Positions 55,064 to 62,812 of a stretch of DNA of 64,000 nt are shown one piece after another (positions within the stretch are counted from its first letter, which is position 1; every line of letters starts with the position of its first letter). Location of the stretch: the NCBI GenBank assembly GCA_025359885.1, contig JANYDG010000062.1, positions 1 to 64,000 of the forward strand, given 5' to 3'. The notes beneath the pieces were generated by a model. It had not been told where the DNA came from. It saw only the letters and a list, made by a program, of their open reading frames with translations, and did not search any database. This DNA is from Acidobacteriota bacterium (lineage in GTDB: Bacteria; Acidobacteriota; Terriglobia; Terriglobales; Acidobacteriaceae). A program made the position numbers and the translations under genes.

Positions 55064-57949
55064 ATGTCGACCCCTCTCCGCCCCGATTTCGCCATTTCCC
55101 TTCTTCATGACACTCGGAATCGGGCGTTTACCGCTGCCGCGACTGTCCTCGTGATTGTTGCGCTCCAGATGACTTTGCCGACCCGGATTTCTGCCCAGTC
55201 CTCAACCACCCAGACAGGCCCCGGCGATCGTGCGGTGATAGTGCTGGAGCGAGCGGTCGGGCCCTCGGAAGTAATCGCCGAACTGGCTGCGAAGTCCCCC
55301 GCTGCAGCGCGCGCCATCGCCCAGGGCTTTCACCACTTCGGCACAGCTCGGCCCGAGCACCCGGGCGAGCCGCAGACCCTCACCTTCCGCTTCCAGCAGG
55401 CGACGACACTGACGAGCCTCACGACCAGCGCCGATTTCCAGGTGAAAGGCGGCAGTTGCGCCGAGGGCCGCGCCTACCTGCCGGGCGAGCGCTGCACGGT
55501 GGATCTGGTCTTTACCCCACGGGGGCCGGGCAACCGCACTGGGAAGCTCATTCTGAGCCACTCCGCCTCGACACGGCCGTTCACCGTGCCCATGGGCGGC
55601 GTGGGCCAGGCTCCGGCGCTCAGCTTTATCCCGTCGCAGATCACCACGGTTCCGTCGACAACGGTCAACGGTGACGGCACTGGGGTCGGGATTTTTGGCA
55701 ATCCGCAGGCCATGGCTATGGACGGCGGCGATCAGCTCTACATTGCCGATCTGTTGCAGAATGTCGTCCACACCATCGACATCAACGGGGTCGTCAGCAC
55801 CGTGATCGGAGGAGGTCAGAGCTCTCCCTTCTTTTACAACGACGTACCGACCGACATCATCCTCAACGGGCCACAGGGTCTGGCGACCGACCTTTTGGGA
55901 AATCTCTACGTCGCCGATACCCTTGATCGCTTGGTGCTCCAGTATGACGCTTCGGGAGTCATCTATCCGATCGTCGGTGGAGGGGGACAATCCTTCGATA
56001 CGTGTAGCTACCTTGACCCATGCCCTCAGCCCTCGAATCTCGTCATTACCCTCCCCACCAACCTTGCCACGGACTCCAGTGGCAATCTTTTTGGCAACAT
56101 GCTGGATCTGGCGAGCCCGTTTCTGACTCCCTTTGAATACACCTACACCACGTTCTCCCAGACGCCCGGACTTTTCTGGAATCTGGTCTCCCGTGAAGGC
56201 AACTCCTACAGCAACGCCATTGCCGTTGACCGGTTTGACAACGTCTACTACGGGAAGGATTTTGCAAACGGACCTGTCAACACCTGTGCCATCTGGGCAC
56301 AGGACCCCAACTTCGGCAACTACATTGTTTCCCCCTCAAAGCCAGCGCGTACCTGGAACGTTGCAGGTGGCCACAAATGCGGCTATGCGGGCGACAATGT
56401 GCCTGCCGTGGGAGCCTTGCTGCAGGGCGAGGTGGGCGGCATGACGTTTGATGCTGCCGGAAATCTTTACTTCACCGATTCCGGGAATCGACGCGTCCGC
56501 CGCATCGATGCACTCACCGGCATCATTCATACCCTCGCCGGCAATGGTGACAACGTCGGCTCCGGCGACGGCGGCCCATCGACGGCAGCCGGGCTTGCTA
56601 CCCCGATCGGCATTGCCGTTGATTCCCAGGGCAATGTCTATGCCACCAACGAAACAGACGACTCGAACTCCACAACCAGCATTCGCGTATTTGGCACAGT
56701 GGGCGAAGCGGCATTTCCAGCGCAGACTGTCGCCCAGCCCTCGCCAGACCTCAAAGTGCTGCTGACCAACACCGGAAACGTACCGCTGAAGTTCCTGCAT
56801 ACTGCGATCACTGGCACCAACGCGGCAGAATTTGCCATCGATCCGCTAACCACCAATTGCGACTTCTCGGCCGGACTCGACTCGGGCAAGGTCTGCCAGA
56901 TCAACTTCCGGTTTACTCCAGCTGCACTGGGGCCGCGCTCAGCGAGTCTCGTTCTTGCCGACAACACCCCCGGAGCAGTGCATCAGGTTCTGCTCTCGGG
57001 CACCGGAGCAACGCCAGCCAAGCCGGTTGTTTCGCCAACCGCTCTGGCCTTTGCCTCACACTTCCTGTCTGTCCCATACCCCGCCAAGACCGTAACACTG
57101 TCCAACTCCGGCGGCGTCCCATTTGTGATCCAGGCGATCACCTTGAGTGGGAGCGGAGCGGCGGCATACTCGCAGACAAATACCTGTGGGCTTTCCCTCG
57201 CGGCTGGCGCTAATTGCACCTTTTCCCTGCTTTACTTTCCAACGGTGCTGGGAGCCAGCCCAGCAGCCTTGAACGTCGTAACATCGGTCGGACCAGTCGC
57301 AGTCGCGCTGACTGGAACCAGCATCACCCCAACGCCTGCCAAAGTCTCCCTGACGCCAACCACGCTCGCCTTTGGAGATCAGGGCGTGATGCTCACCAGC
57401 AACGCCCTCACCCTGACTGTGAAGAACGTCGGAGGCACGCCGATGGCCGTCACCGCCGTCACCTTTGCTGGTACTAACTCCACAGACTTCAGCCTGATTG
57501 GCAATGGCTGCATGGGGACCGTCGCAGCACTTTCGAACTGCCAGCTGCAATTGGTCTTCACACCCGCAGCAACGGGGGCGCGAACCACCAGGGTCAACGT
57601 CTTTACCTCTGGCGGCAATGTCCAGGCAGTCCTGACAGGCACAGGCATTGCGGCAGCCAAACCCAAAGTCACGCTGGCCTCGAAGGTGAATCCAGCACCC
57701 AAAGGGAAGCCGGTCGCTCTCAAATCGCAGGTGGTCAGCAGCATTTCCGCAGGAGCCACCGGCAAGGTGCAGTTGCGCGAGGGCAGCAAGGTCATTGCGT
57801 CGGCGGTCCTCAAGGCCTCGGCCGCAAACTTCAGCCTCACCGGCCTGACGACCGGAACGCATACGCTCATCGCCCACTACCTGGGCGACGCGCACCATCC
57901 GGCATCGGAATCGGCACCGCTGAAGCAGGTGGTCACCGCGGCGCCGTAG
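55064..57949 (+). CDS. Exported NHL-repeat/Ig-like (choice-of-anchor) protein
   Basis: 961 residues with a signal segment (about 22-42: TAAATVLVIVALQMTLPTRI), an abnormal-spindle-like/choice-of-anchor D sandwich (about 95-180), six-bladed NHL-type propeller repeats (about 190-530: FGNPQAMAMDGGDQLYIADLLQNVVHTIDINGVV), then several Ig-like choice-of-anchor units (VSPTALAFASHFLSVPYPAKTVTLSNSGGVPF, repeated about every 105 residues) and a final Ig-like domain (KVTLASKVNPAPKGKPVALKSQV). Surface-exposed or secreted; the ligand is unknown. AGGAG is ten nt ahead of the ATG. It sits divergently between rpoD and dnaG, which are usually neighbours. Confidence 0.85.
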   Translation: MSTPLRPDFAISLLHDTRNRAFTAAATVLVIVALQMTLPTRISAQSSTTQTGPGDRAVIVLERAVGPSEVIAELAAKSPAAARAIAQGFHHFGTARPEHPGEPQTLTFRFQQATTLTSLTTSADFQVKGGSCAEGRAYLPGERCTVDLVFTPRGPGNRTGKLILSHSASTRPFTVPMGGVGQAPALSFIPSQITTVPSTTVNGDGTGVGIFGNPQAMAMDGGDQLYIADLLQNVVHTIDINGVVSTVIGGGQSSPFFYNDVPTDIILNGPQGLATDLLGNLYVADTLDRLVLQYDASGVIYPIVGGGGQSFDTCSYLDPCPQPSNLVITLPTNLATDSSGNLFGNMLDLASPFLTPFEYTYTTFSQTPGLFWNLVSREGNSYSNAIAVDRFDNVYYGKDFANGPVNTCAIWAQDPNFGNYIVSPSKPARTWNVAGGHKCGYAGDNVPAVGALLQGEVGGMTFDAAGNLYFTDSGNRRVRRIDALTGIIHTLAGNGDNVGSGDGGPSTAAGLATPIGIAVDSQGNVYATNETDDSNSTTSIRVFGTVGEAAFPAQTVAQPSPDLKVLLTNTGNVPLKFLHTAITGTNAAEFAIDPLTTNCDFSAGLDSGKVCQINFRFTPAALGPRSASLVLADNTPGAVHQVLLSGTGATPAKPVVSPTALAFASHFLSVPYPAKTVTLSNSGGVPFVIQAITLSGSGAAAYSQTNTCGLSLAAGANCTFSLLYFPTVLGASPAALNVVTSVGPVAVALTGTSITPTPAKVSLTPTTLAFGDQGVMLTSNALTLTVKNVGGTPMAVTAVTFAGTNSTDFSLIGNGCMGTVAALSNCQLQLVFTPAATGARTTRVNVFTSGGNVQAVLTGTGIAAAKPKVTLASKVNPAPKGKPVALKSQVVSSISAGATGKVQLREGSKVIASAVLKASAANFSLTGLTTGTHTLIAHYLGDAHHPASESAPLKQVVTAAP

Positions 57950-57968
57950 AGGGTTGGCACATCGGAAC

Positions 57969-58010
57969 CGGCGACCATCGAAGAGAGAAAGACCTTTCCG
58001 ACGGTCGCCG
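57969..58010 (+). terminator. Hairpin after the NHL/Ig-like gene
   Basis: Arms cggcgaccatcg (57969-57980) and cgacggtcgccg (57999-58010), 12 bp with one mismatch, begin 20 nt past the stop. No long U-tract follows. Confidence 0.5.
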
Positions 58011-58016
58011 ATTCGA

Positions 58017-58151
58017 TCACACAACGCACTCCAGTTCACGCACCTTGCGCTCGAGTTGCAGAATTTCCTGAGAAACGCGGATGTGCTCCATGGAATCGCG
58101 ATGACCAGAGGATGACGTTTGAACTCGAACATGGCTGACAAGCAGCCTCGC
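58017..58151 (-). pseudogene. In-frame duplicated 3' end of dnaG
   Basis: The segment directly after the dnaG TAG stays open for 44 codons in the same frame and ends in TGA at 58017-58019. Its last part repeats the DnaG C-terminus: MEHIRVSQEILQLERKVREL versus MEHIRVSQEILQLERKLREL. At DNA level 58026-58100 and 58161-58235 are alike at 66 of 75 positions, offset by exactly 135 nt (45 codons). Most differences are synonymous third-position changes, so the copy kept coding constraint for long before becoming a relic, or it came from another allele. It is not translated unless the TAG is read through. Confidence 0.8.
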
Positions 58152-60035
58152 CTACCCCTCGCACTCCAACTCACGCAGCTTGCGCTCGAGCTGCAGTATC
58201 TCCTGGGAAACGCGGATGTGCTCCATCGAATTGCGGTCCGTGGCCTGACCGACGACTGATCGCTTCTGGCCGATGGTGGAGCGCAGCGCCTGAATCTCCA
58301 AATCCCTGACAATTTCCATGTCCTGCTCGTGGCTGCGGGTGCTCTCACCAGCCTCAAGGAAGACCTTGCGCAGCAGGGTGCGCTGCTCTTCGGTGACGCT
58401 GGTGGCCTCGATGTCCTGGCCTTGCTGGCGAAGGACGAGCTGCTCAAAGAGGCCCGCAGGCAGGTTGCGCAGGATTTCCGTTTCCCAATCGGGTCGAGTC
58501 GCCGTGCGCATTCTCTGGTCAAAGTCGCGCAGGTCGGCGTGAAGCTCCTGGTATTCCGCGGGGGACTTCTGGTCGTTGCAGGCAGCTTCGATAAAAAACC
58601 GCTCAAAGGGCAGGATACCGACCTCGGCGCGGACTTCGACATGATCTTGCCGCTTGAGTGCAGCCTGCCGCAGCTCTTCGCGCAGCACCGCAGAATCAAT
58701 GCCCAGCTTCTGCGCGGCATCATGGGCAAATTGATCCCGCTCAAGCTTTTGCGGAATGCGCCGGATATGCGGCAGCAAGTAATTCATTGCCTTGATCTTG
58801 GCGTCAGAGCTGGCGCCGGGAAAGCTCTGCCGGGCTCGCTCGATTAGATAGTCAGACTGACGGCGCGCCGAGCGAATGGCCGCAGCATAAGCCTCGACGC
58901 CGCGCTCGCGGATAAAGCGGTCCGGGTCCAGGCCGTCGTCGAGCGTAACCACCTTGATGGTGAATCCCTCTTCCGTCAGCAGCGCGATCGACTTCTCCGC
59001 AGCGTTGGCGCCGGCCGTATCAGGGTCAAAGTTGACGGCAACGTTGGTCGTCTGGCGGCGAAGCAGCGCGACCTGCATTTCAGTAAAGGCTGTCCCGCTG
59101 GTCGCAATCACGTTCTGAATGCCGCGCATGTACACCGAAATACAGTCCATCTGCCCCTCGACCAGCAGCGCGAAATCCATCTGCCGCATAGCCGATTTGG
59201 CCTTGTCGAGGTTGAAGAGTACCTGCCCCTTCGAATACAGCGGCGTTTCGGGGGAATTGATGTACTTCGGCCCAGCCTTGTCACCAGTGTCTAAAGTGCG
59301 CGCAGTAAAGGCGATCACCTTGCCCGACTCATTCAAAATTGGAAACATCACGCGCTTGCGGAAGCGGTCGTAGAGGCGGCCCGGAACGGCGTTGCCCTGC
59401 TGATCCTCCGAATCTTTTGAGCTGAAGAGACCGCTGGCGCGCAGCGTTTCGGCGTCTGTCAGAGAAGCGAGCTTGTCGCGCAGGCCATTGAAGTTGTCAG
59501 GCGCGTAACCGATGCGGAAAGTGCGAATTGCCTCAGGCGTCACCCCGCGCCCCGCCAGATATTCGCGAGCCAATGCGCCCTCGGGCGAGGCAAGCTGCTG
59601 CTGAAACCACGCTGCAGCGGCTTCGTGCAGGTCCAGCAGCTTGCGGCGCTGGCCGGCTTCGGCAGCTTCTTCAGGCGAGTTGTACTCGCGCTTGGGCAGC
59701 GGAATGCCGCTCTTCTGCGCGACCGCACGAACCGCCTCAGGGAAAGTGAGATTCTCTATCTTGCTGACAAAGCTGAAGATATCCCCAGACTGCCCGCACC
59801 CGAAGCAATGGTAGAACTGACGCCCGGCGTGCACCGAAAACGACGGAGACTTCTCCTTGTGGAACGGGCAAAGGCCAGAGTAGTTCTGAGCTCCGGCTTT
59901 GCGCAGGCGGATATAGGTGCCGATGACTTTGACGATGTCGGCTTGCTGCTTCACGGTTTGTGCAAAATCAGCCATGGTAGGAAAATCTGAAAAACTGGCA
60001 GGCTCCGGGTCTGTCTTCAGCATAGACGCATCCAT
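58152..60035 (-). CDS. dnaG: DNA primase DnaG
   Basis: Synthesises RNA primers at the replication fork. Up to 627 residues; the family-like start MADFAQTVKQQADIVKVIG at 59975 (607 residues) is probably the real one. The CHC2 zinc finger is CPFHKEKSPSFSV...FYHCFGCG (about 56-80), followed by the Toprim domain with ALLVEGQMDCISVYMRG and VNFDPDTAGANAA (about 285-350), and the C-terminal helicase-interaction region. The tail QEILQLERKLRELECEG is duplicated just downstream. rpoD lies on the same strand but is separated by the divergent NHL/Ig-like gene. Confidence 0.97.
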   Translation of the reverse strand: MDASMLKTDPEPASFSDFPTMADFAQTVKQQADIVKVIGTYIRLRKAGAQNYSGLCPFHKEKSPSFSVHAGRQFYHCFGCGQSGDIFSFVSKIENLTFPEAVRAVAQKSGIPLPKREYNSPEEAAEAGQRRKLLDLHEAAAAWFQQQLASPEGALAREYLAGRGVTPEAIRTFRIGYAPDNFNGLRDKLASLTDAETLRASGLFSSKDSEDQQGNAVPGRLYDRFRKRVMFPILNESGKVIAFTARTLDTGDKAGPKYINSPETPLYSKGQVLFNLDKAKSAMRQMDFALLVEGQMDCISVYMRGIQNVIATSGTAFTEMQVALLRRQTTNVAVNFDPDTAGANAAEKSIALLTEEGFTIKVVTLDDGLDPDRFIRERGVEAYAAAIRSARRQSDYLIERARQSFPGASSDAKIKAMNYLLPHIRRIPQKLERDQFAHDAAQKLGIDSAVLREELRQAALKRQDHVEVRAEVGILPFERFFIEAACNDQKSPAEYQELHADLRDFDQRMRTATRPDWETEILRNLPAGLFEQLVLRQQGQDIEATSVTEEQRTLLRKVFLEAGESTRSHEQDMEIVRDLEIQALRSTIGQKRSVVGQATDRNSMEHIRVSQEILQLERKLRELECEG

Positions 60036-60114
60036 TGCGCACAGCCAACGATTCCCCAGTCCGCCGGGTTATGCTCGGAATCAGGATCATGAGACAACGA
60101 GATGACTCGACCCA

Positions 60115-61050
60115 ATGAATAGATCGGTTTCACATTTGGGTGCGATCGGGTTTGCGCTGGCAGGGTTTACGTTCTGGGTCCTCGCAGACACCTGCATCAA
60201 GCTGGTCGGGCAGTCCGGACTACCGGCGTATGAAATGGTCGCGTTCCTCGGCCTCTTCATGGCCATCTGCCTCGCGGCCTATGCTGTGGTCCGTGGCCAG
60301 GCGCGGGTGCTGGTGCCGCACCGGCTCGACCGGCAACTGCTGCGGGCCTGTCTCGATATGGCGAACAACGTCTGCGTCGTCGTAGCGCTCCGCCATCTTT
60401 CGCTGACCATGTTCTACATCTTGATCTTTACGGCACCGATGACGATTTCGCTGCTGTCCGCGTTCTTTCTGGGCGAGAGCCTGCCGTGGAAGCGCGCGTT
60501 GGCAATTGCCGCTGGCTTTGCCGGCGTAGTCGTCGCAGTCAACCCCTTTGGCATCGGTCTCTCCGGAAAGACGAGCGATTGGGACTGGATCGGCCTCAGC
60601 GCATGCCTGGTCTGCGTCGCCTGCTTTTCCGTGAACATGGTGTGGTCGCGCGTCCTCACCCGCACCGAGCGGCCAGAAAGCCTGGCATTCTTCTCCGGCC
60701 TGGTGACCTCCGCCATGGGCTTTCTGTGGATGCTCGTAGCCAGAGCCGGCAGCATTGGCGGGCAGGGCGCCAGTCCGTTGACCCCACCGCTGCTGCTGGG
60801 TCTCTTTGGAATGGGCATGTTCTGCGCGCTCGGGACGCTCTGCTTTTACATCGCCGTCAAGCACACCTCGGCAGCGAACGTTTCGCAGTATCACTACACC
60901 CAGCTGATTACCGGCACACTGGTCACCTACCTGGTGTGGCACACCCAACCGGGCCTCTTCGTTCTGCTCGGCGGCGCTCTCATCTTCGGCTCAGGCATCT
61001 ACATCGCCCTCGGTGCCCGCGAAGTCGTCCCCCTCACCGAGGGAAGCTAG
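60115..61050 (+). CDS. DMT-superfamily (EamA) transporter
   Basis: 311-residue membrane protein with about ten transmembrane helices in two EamA-like halves (about 10-145 and 165-300). Markers: FALAGFTFWVLADTCIKLVGQSGLPAYEMVAFLGLFMAI, RHLSLTMFYILIFTAPMTISLLSAFFLGESLPWKRALAIAAGFAGVVVAV, and in the second half VKHTSAANVSQYHYTQLITGTLVTYLVW. Members export amino acids, purine derivatives or drugs; the substrate is unknown. ATG start as in the track. It is divergent from dnaG and precedes the HicBA pair by 65 nt. Confidence 0.9.
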   Translation: MNRSVSHLGAIGFALAGFTFWVLADTCIKLVGQSGLPAYEMVAFLGLFMAICLAAYAVVRGQARVLVPHRLDRQLLRACLDMANNVCVVVALRHLSLTMFYILIFTAPMTISLLSAFFLGESLPWKRALAIAAGFAGVVVAVNPFGIGLSGKTSDWDWIGLSACLVCVACFSVNMVWSRVLTRTERPESLAFFSGLVTSAMGFLWMLVARAGSIGGQGASPLTPPLLLGLFGMGMFCALGTLCFYIAVKHTSAANVSQYHYTQLITGTLVTYLVWHTQPGLFVLLGGALIFGSGIYIALGAREVVPLTEGS

Positions 61051-61115
61051 TTGAATTCCCGACTTGTTGGGAAAATCGTTGAGATGGAGCACTGCGTCAG
61101 AATGGGGACAATTCT

Positions 61116-61328
61116 TTGATGAGCGAGATTAACTTTGAAGTACGGGAAGACGAGGCAGACGGCAGCTACACCGCCAACGCTCTCGGCTACGGCATCCATA
61201 CCCAGGGCGAAACCCTCGAAGAACTGCGGGCAATGGCCAAGGATGCCGTGCAGTGCTATTTCGATGAGTCCATGGAAGCTCCCAAGGTCATCAGGCTCCA
61301 TTTTGTTCGCGATGAAGTCCTCGCCTGA
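61116..61328 (+). CDS. hicB: HicB-like antitoxin, short form
   Basis: 70 residues matching the N-terminal HicB fold (DUF1902-like/partial RNase H): FEVREDEADGSYTANALGYGIHTQGETLEELRAMAKDAVQCYFDE. HicB neutralises the HicA mRNA interferase and represses its own operon. This version ends after the RNase-H-like domain, so the C-terminal ribbon-helix-helix or HTH that normally binds DNA is absent; autoregulation may be weak or performed by another protein. It overlaps hicA by 17 nt. Order antitoxin-toxin is the reverse of the classical hicAB. Confidence 0.8.
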   Translation: MMSEINFEVREDEADGSYTANALGYGIHTQGETLEELRAMAKDAVQCYFDESMEAPKVIRLHFVRDEVLA

Positions 61329-61539
61329 TGAGGCTGCCTGCGATATTGACGGACCACAGTTGGCAAAAGACCTTGCTGTCTCGGGCTACGAGACCACCCG
61401 GCAAAGAGGTTCGCATGTGCGTCTCACCACCGAGCGCGATGGGCAAAACCACGAAGTTATTCCATGGCACCATCCAATCAAGACCGGAACACTGGCTGGC
61501 ATCCTCAAGCATATTGCCGCAAACCATTGGCTGACATGA
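61312..61539 (+). CDS. hicA: HicA-like mRNA interferase toxin
   Basis: 75 residues, too short to be recognised from the track's longer ORF 61135-61539, whose first 59 codons overlap hicB out of frame. From the ATG at 61312 the protein shows the HicA dsRBD-like fold: GPQLAKDLAVSGYETTRQRGSHVRL with catalytic His35, then VIPWHHPIKTGTLAGILKHIA. HicA cleaves mRNA and is blocked by HicB. Its start lies inside hicB, so translation is coupled and antitoxin is made first. Confidence 0.85.
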   Translation: MKSSPDEAACDIDGPQLAKDLAVSGYETTRQRGSHVRLTTERDGQNHEVIPWHHPIKTGTLAGILKHIAANHWLT

Positions 61540-61633
61540 GAGGCCCTTCTGAAAATGCTCAACCGGTAATAGACCTGCAACATTCGCAAGCATTTCAGTC
61601 AAGGCCTGATAATCCGTTATCTCTCCCTGCCGA

Positions 61634-62767
61634 TTATCGTTGCGCAGTCCCCGACATCAACTCCACAAACATTCTCTGGAATCGCGGCAGGTCCAAATCC
61701 AGTTGCGCGTGCACCTTCTGCAGCTCAGTTGCCGGTCGCAGCTGGTCGGTCCAGGTAAGCGTGTTGCCGTAGCTCGGGCCGTGGCTCAGGTCAACGTCCA
61801 TCAGCACCTGCTTTTCCCGGGTGATCAGGGTGGGCTCAAGCCACGCGCAGGCAGCAAGTTCGTCCCAAAGGTAATAGCGCTCCTGGGAGTATTGGGCGAT
61901 GTACTGGGCCGCGTAGTTGGTCGGCACCTTGGCGGCGACAGTGATCTGGTCGAGCATTTCCTTTGTAAACATCGCCTTGATGGAGACATCCACCGTCGTC
62001 ACATCGATGCGTGGCCAGGCGGCGCGGAGCACGATGTGCGCAGCCTCGGGGTCAAACCAGAAGTTGAATTCGTGCCGGGGGCTCTCGGCGAACTCCGGAT
62101 CGGTCGTCTCGGGGTTGAGGCTGCCGCCCATGACCACCAGCCCCTGTGTCAGAGCGGCAAAGTCAGGGTCGATGCGAACGGCGAGGGCGATGTTCGTCAA
62201 AGGGCCGGCGGCGTAGACGGTGACCTGATGCGGGTGCGAGTGAACCTCGCGGATGAGGAAGTGGACGGCGTCTTCTGCAACAGGCTTGGTCGTCGGCGCA
62301 CCCTCGGGCATCGGCGGAATCTCATAAGCGCCGTGCGTCTTCTGGTAAATGACTGAGGCTTTGCCCGCCGGGCCTCGTTCTGGCTGCCCCGTCGCGGAAA
62401 GATTTGTCGGTCCGCCACCCCACGCCCCGAGCCAGCTCACGTTGCCCGAGAGCTGGGCATCAATCGCCGTCTCCTGCTGGGTGCGAACAAGCGGAAAGAC
62501 CGCTCCCTGTGCAACCGGAACATCGGTGCGGTGGAGCAGCTCAAGCATGCGCAGCGTGTGCTGGGTTTCTTCGTCCCGCCAGGCATTGCCGGTCACCATG
62601 GTGATGCCCAGCACCTGCACGTTGGGCGCCTGCAGCAGGGCAATCATCGCCATCTGGTTAGAACCGCCGGGGCCGGATCCATCCTGATCAATGAGTACGA
62701 GGCGCTTCTGTGCCGATGCGGGGAGGACAAGGGCAAGAGCTAAAAATACTGGAAATATCGAGCGCAT
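61634..62767 (-). CDS. Exported nucleoside hydrolase-like protein
   Basis: 377 residues with a signal peptide (IFPVFLALALVLPASA). Inosine/uridine-preferring nucleoside hydrolase superfamily: VQVLGITMVTGNAWRDE, TVYAAGPLTNIALAVRIDPDF, LVVMGGSL, EFNFWFDPEAAHIVLRA and YLWDELAACAWLEP are all family blocks. The N-terminal metal loop, normally DxDxGxDD with three to four calcium-binding Asp, reads LIDQDGSGPGGSNQ here: Asp27 and Asp29 remain, but the Asp-Asp pair is replaced. Catalysis may therefore be altered, or this may be a distinct exported subfamily. ATG start. It is convergent with the HicBA pair. Confidence 0.82.
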   Translation of the reverse strand: MRSIFPVFLALALVLPASAQKRLVLIDQDGSGPGGSNQMAMIALLQAPNVQVLGITMVTGNAWRDEETQHTLRMLELLHRTDVPVAQGAVFPLVRTQQETAIDAQLSGNVSWLGAWGGGPTNLSATGQPERGPAGKASVIYQKTHGAYEIPPMPEGAPTTKPVAEDAVHFLIREVHSHPHQVTVYAAGPLTNIALAVRIDPDFAALTQGLVVMGGSLNPETTDPEFAESPRHEFNFWFDPEAAHIVLRAAWPRIDVTTVDVSIKAMFTKEMLDQITVAAKVPTNYAAQYIAQYSQERYYLWDELAACAWLEPTLITREKQVLMDVDLSHGPSYGNTLTWTDQLRPATELQKVHAQLDLDLPRFQRMFVELMSGTAQR

Positions 62768-62812
62768 GGCGGGTATTGTCGCATAGACGCAGGGCCCTGC
62801 GAGGGCGGATTT

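Noticed and set aside
57056-58744. 562-residue minus-strand ORF between the Ig-like gene and dnaG
   Set aside because: It is out of frame with dnaG, overlaps two real genes, and its internal WSTSAF repeats only reflect the duplicated dnaG tail in another frame.
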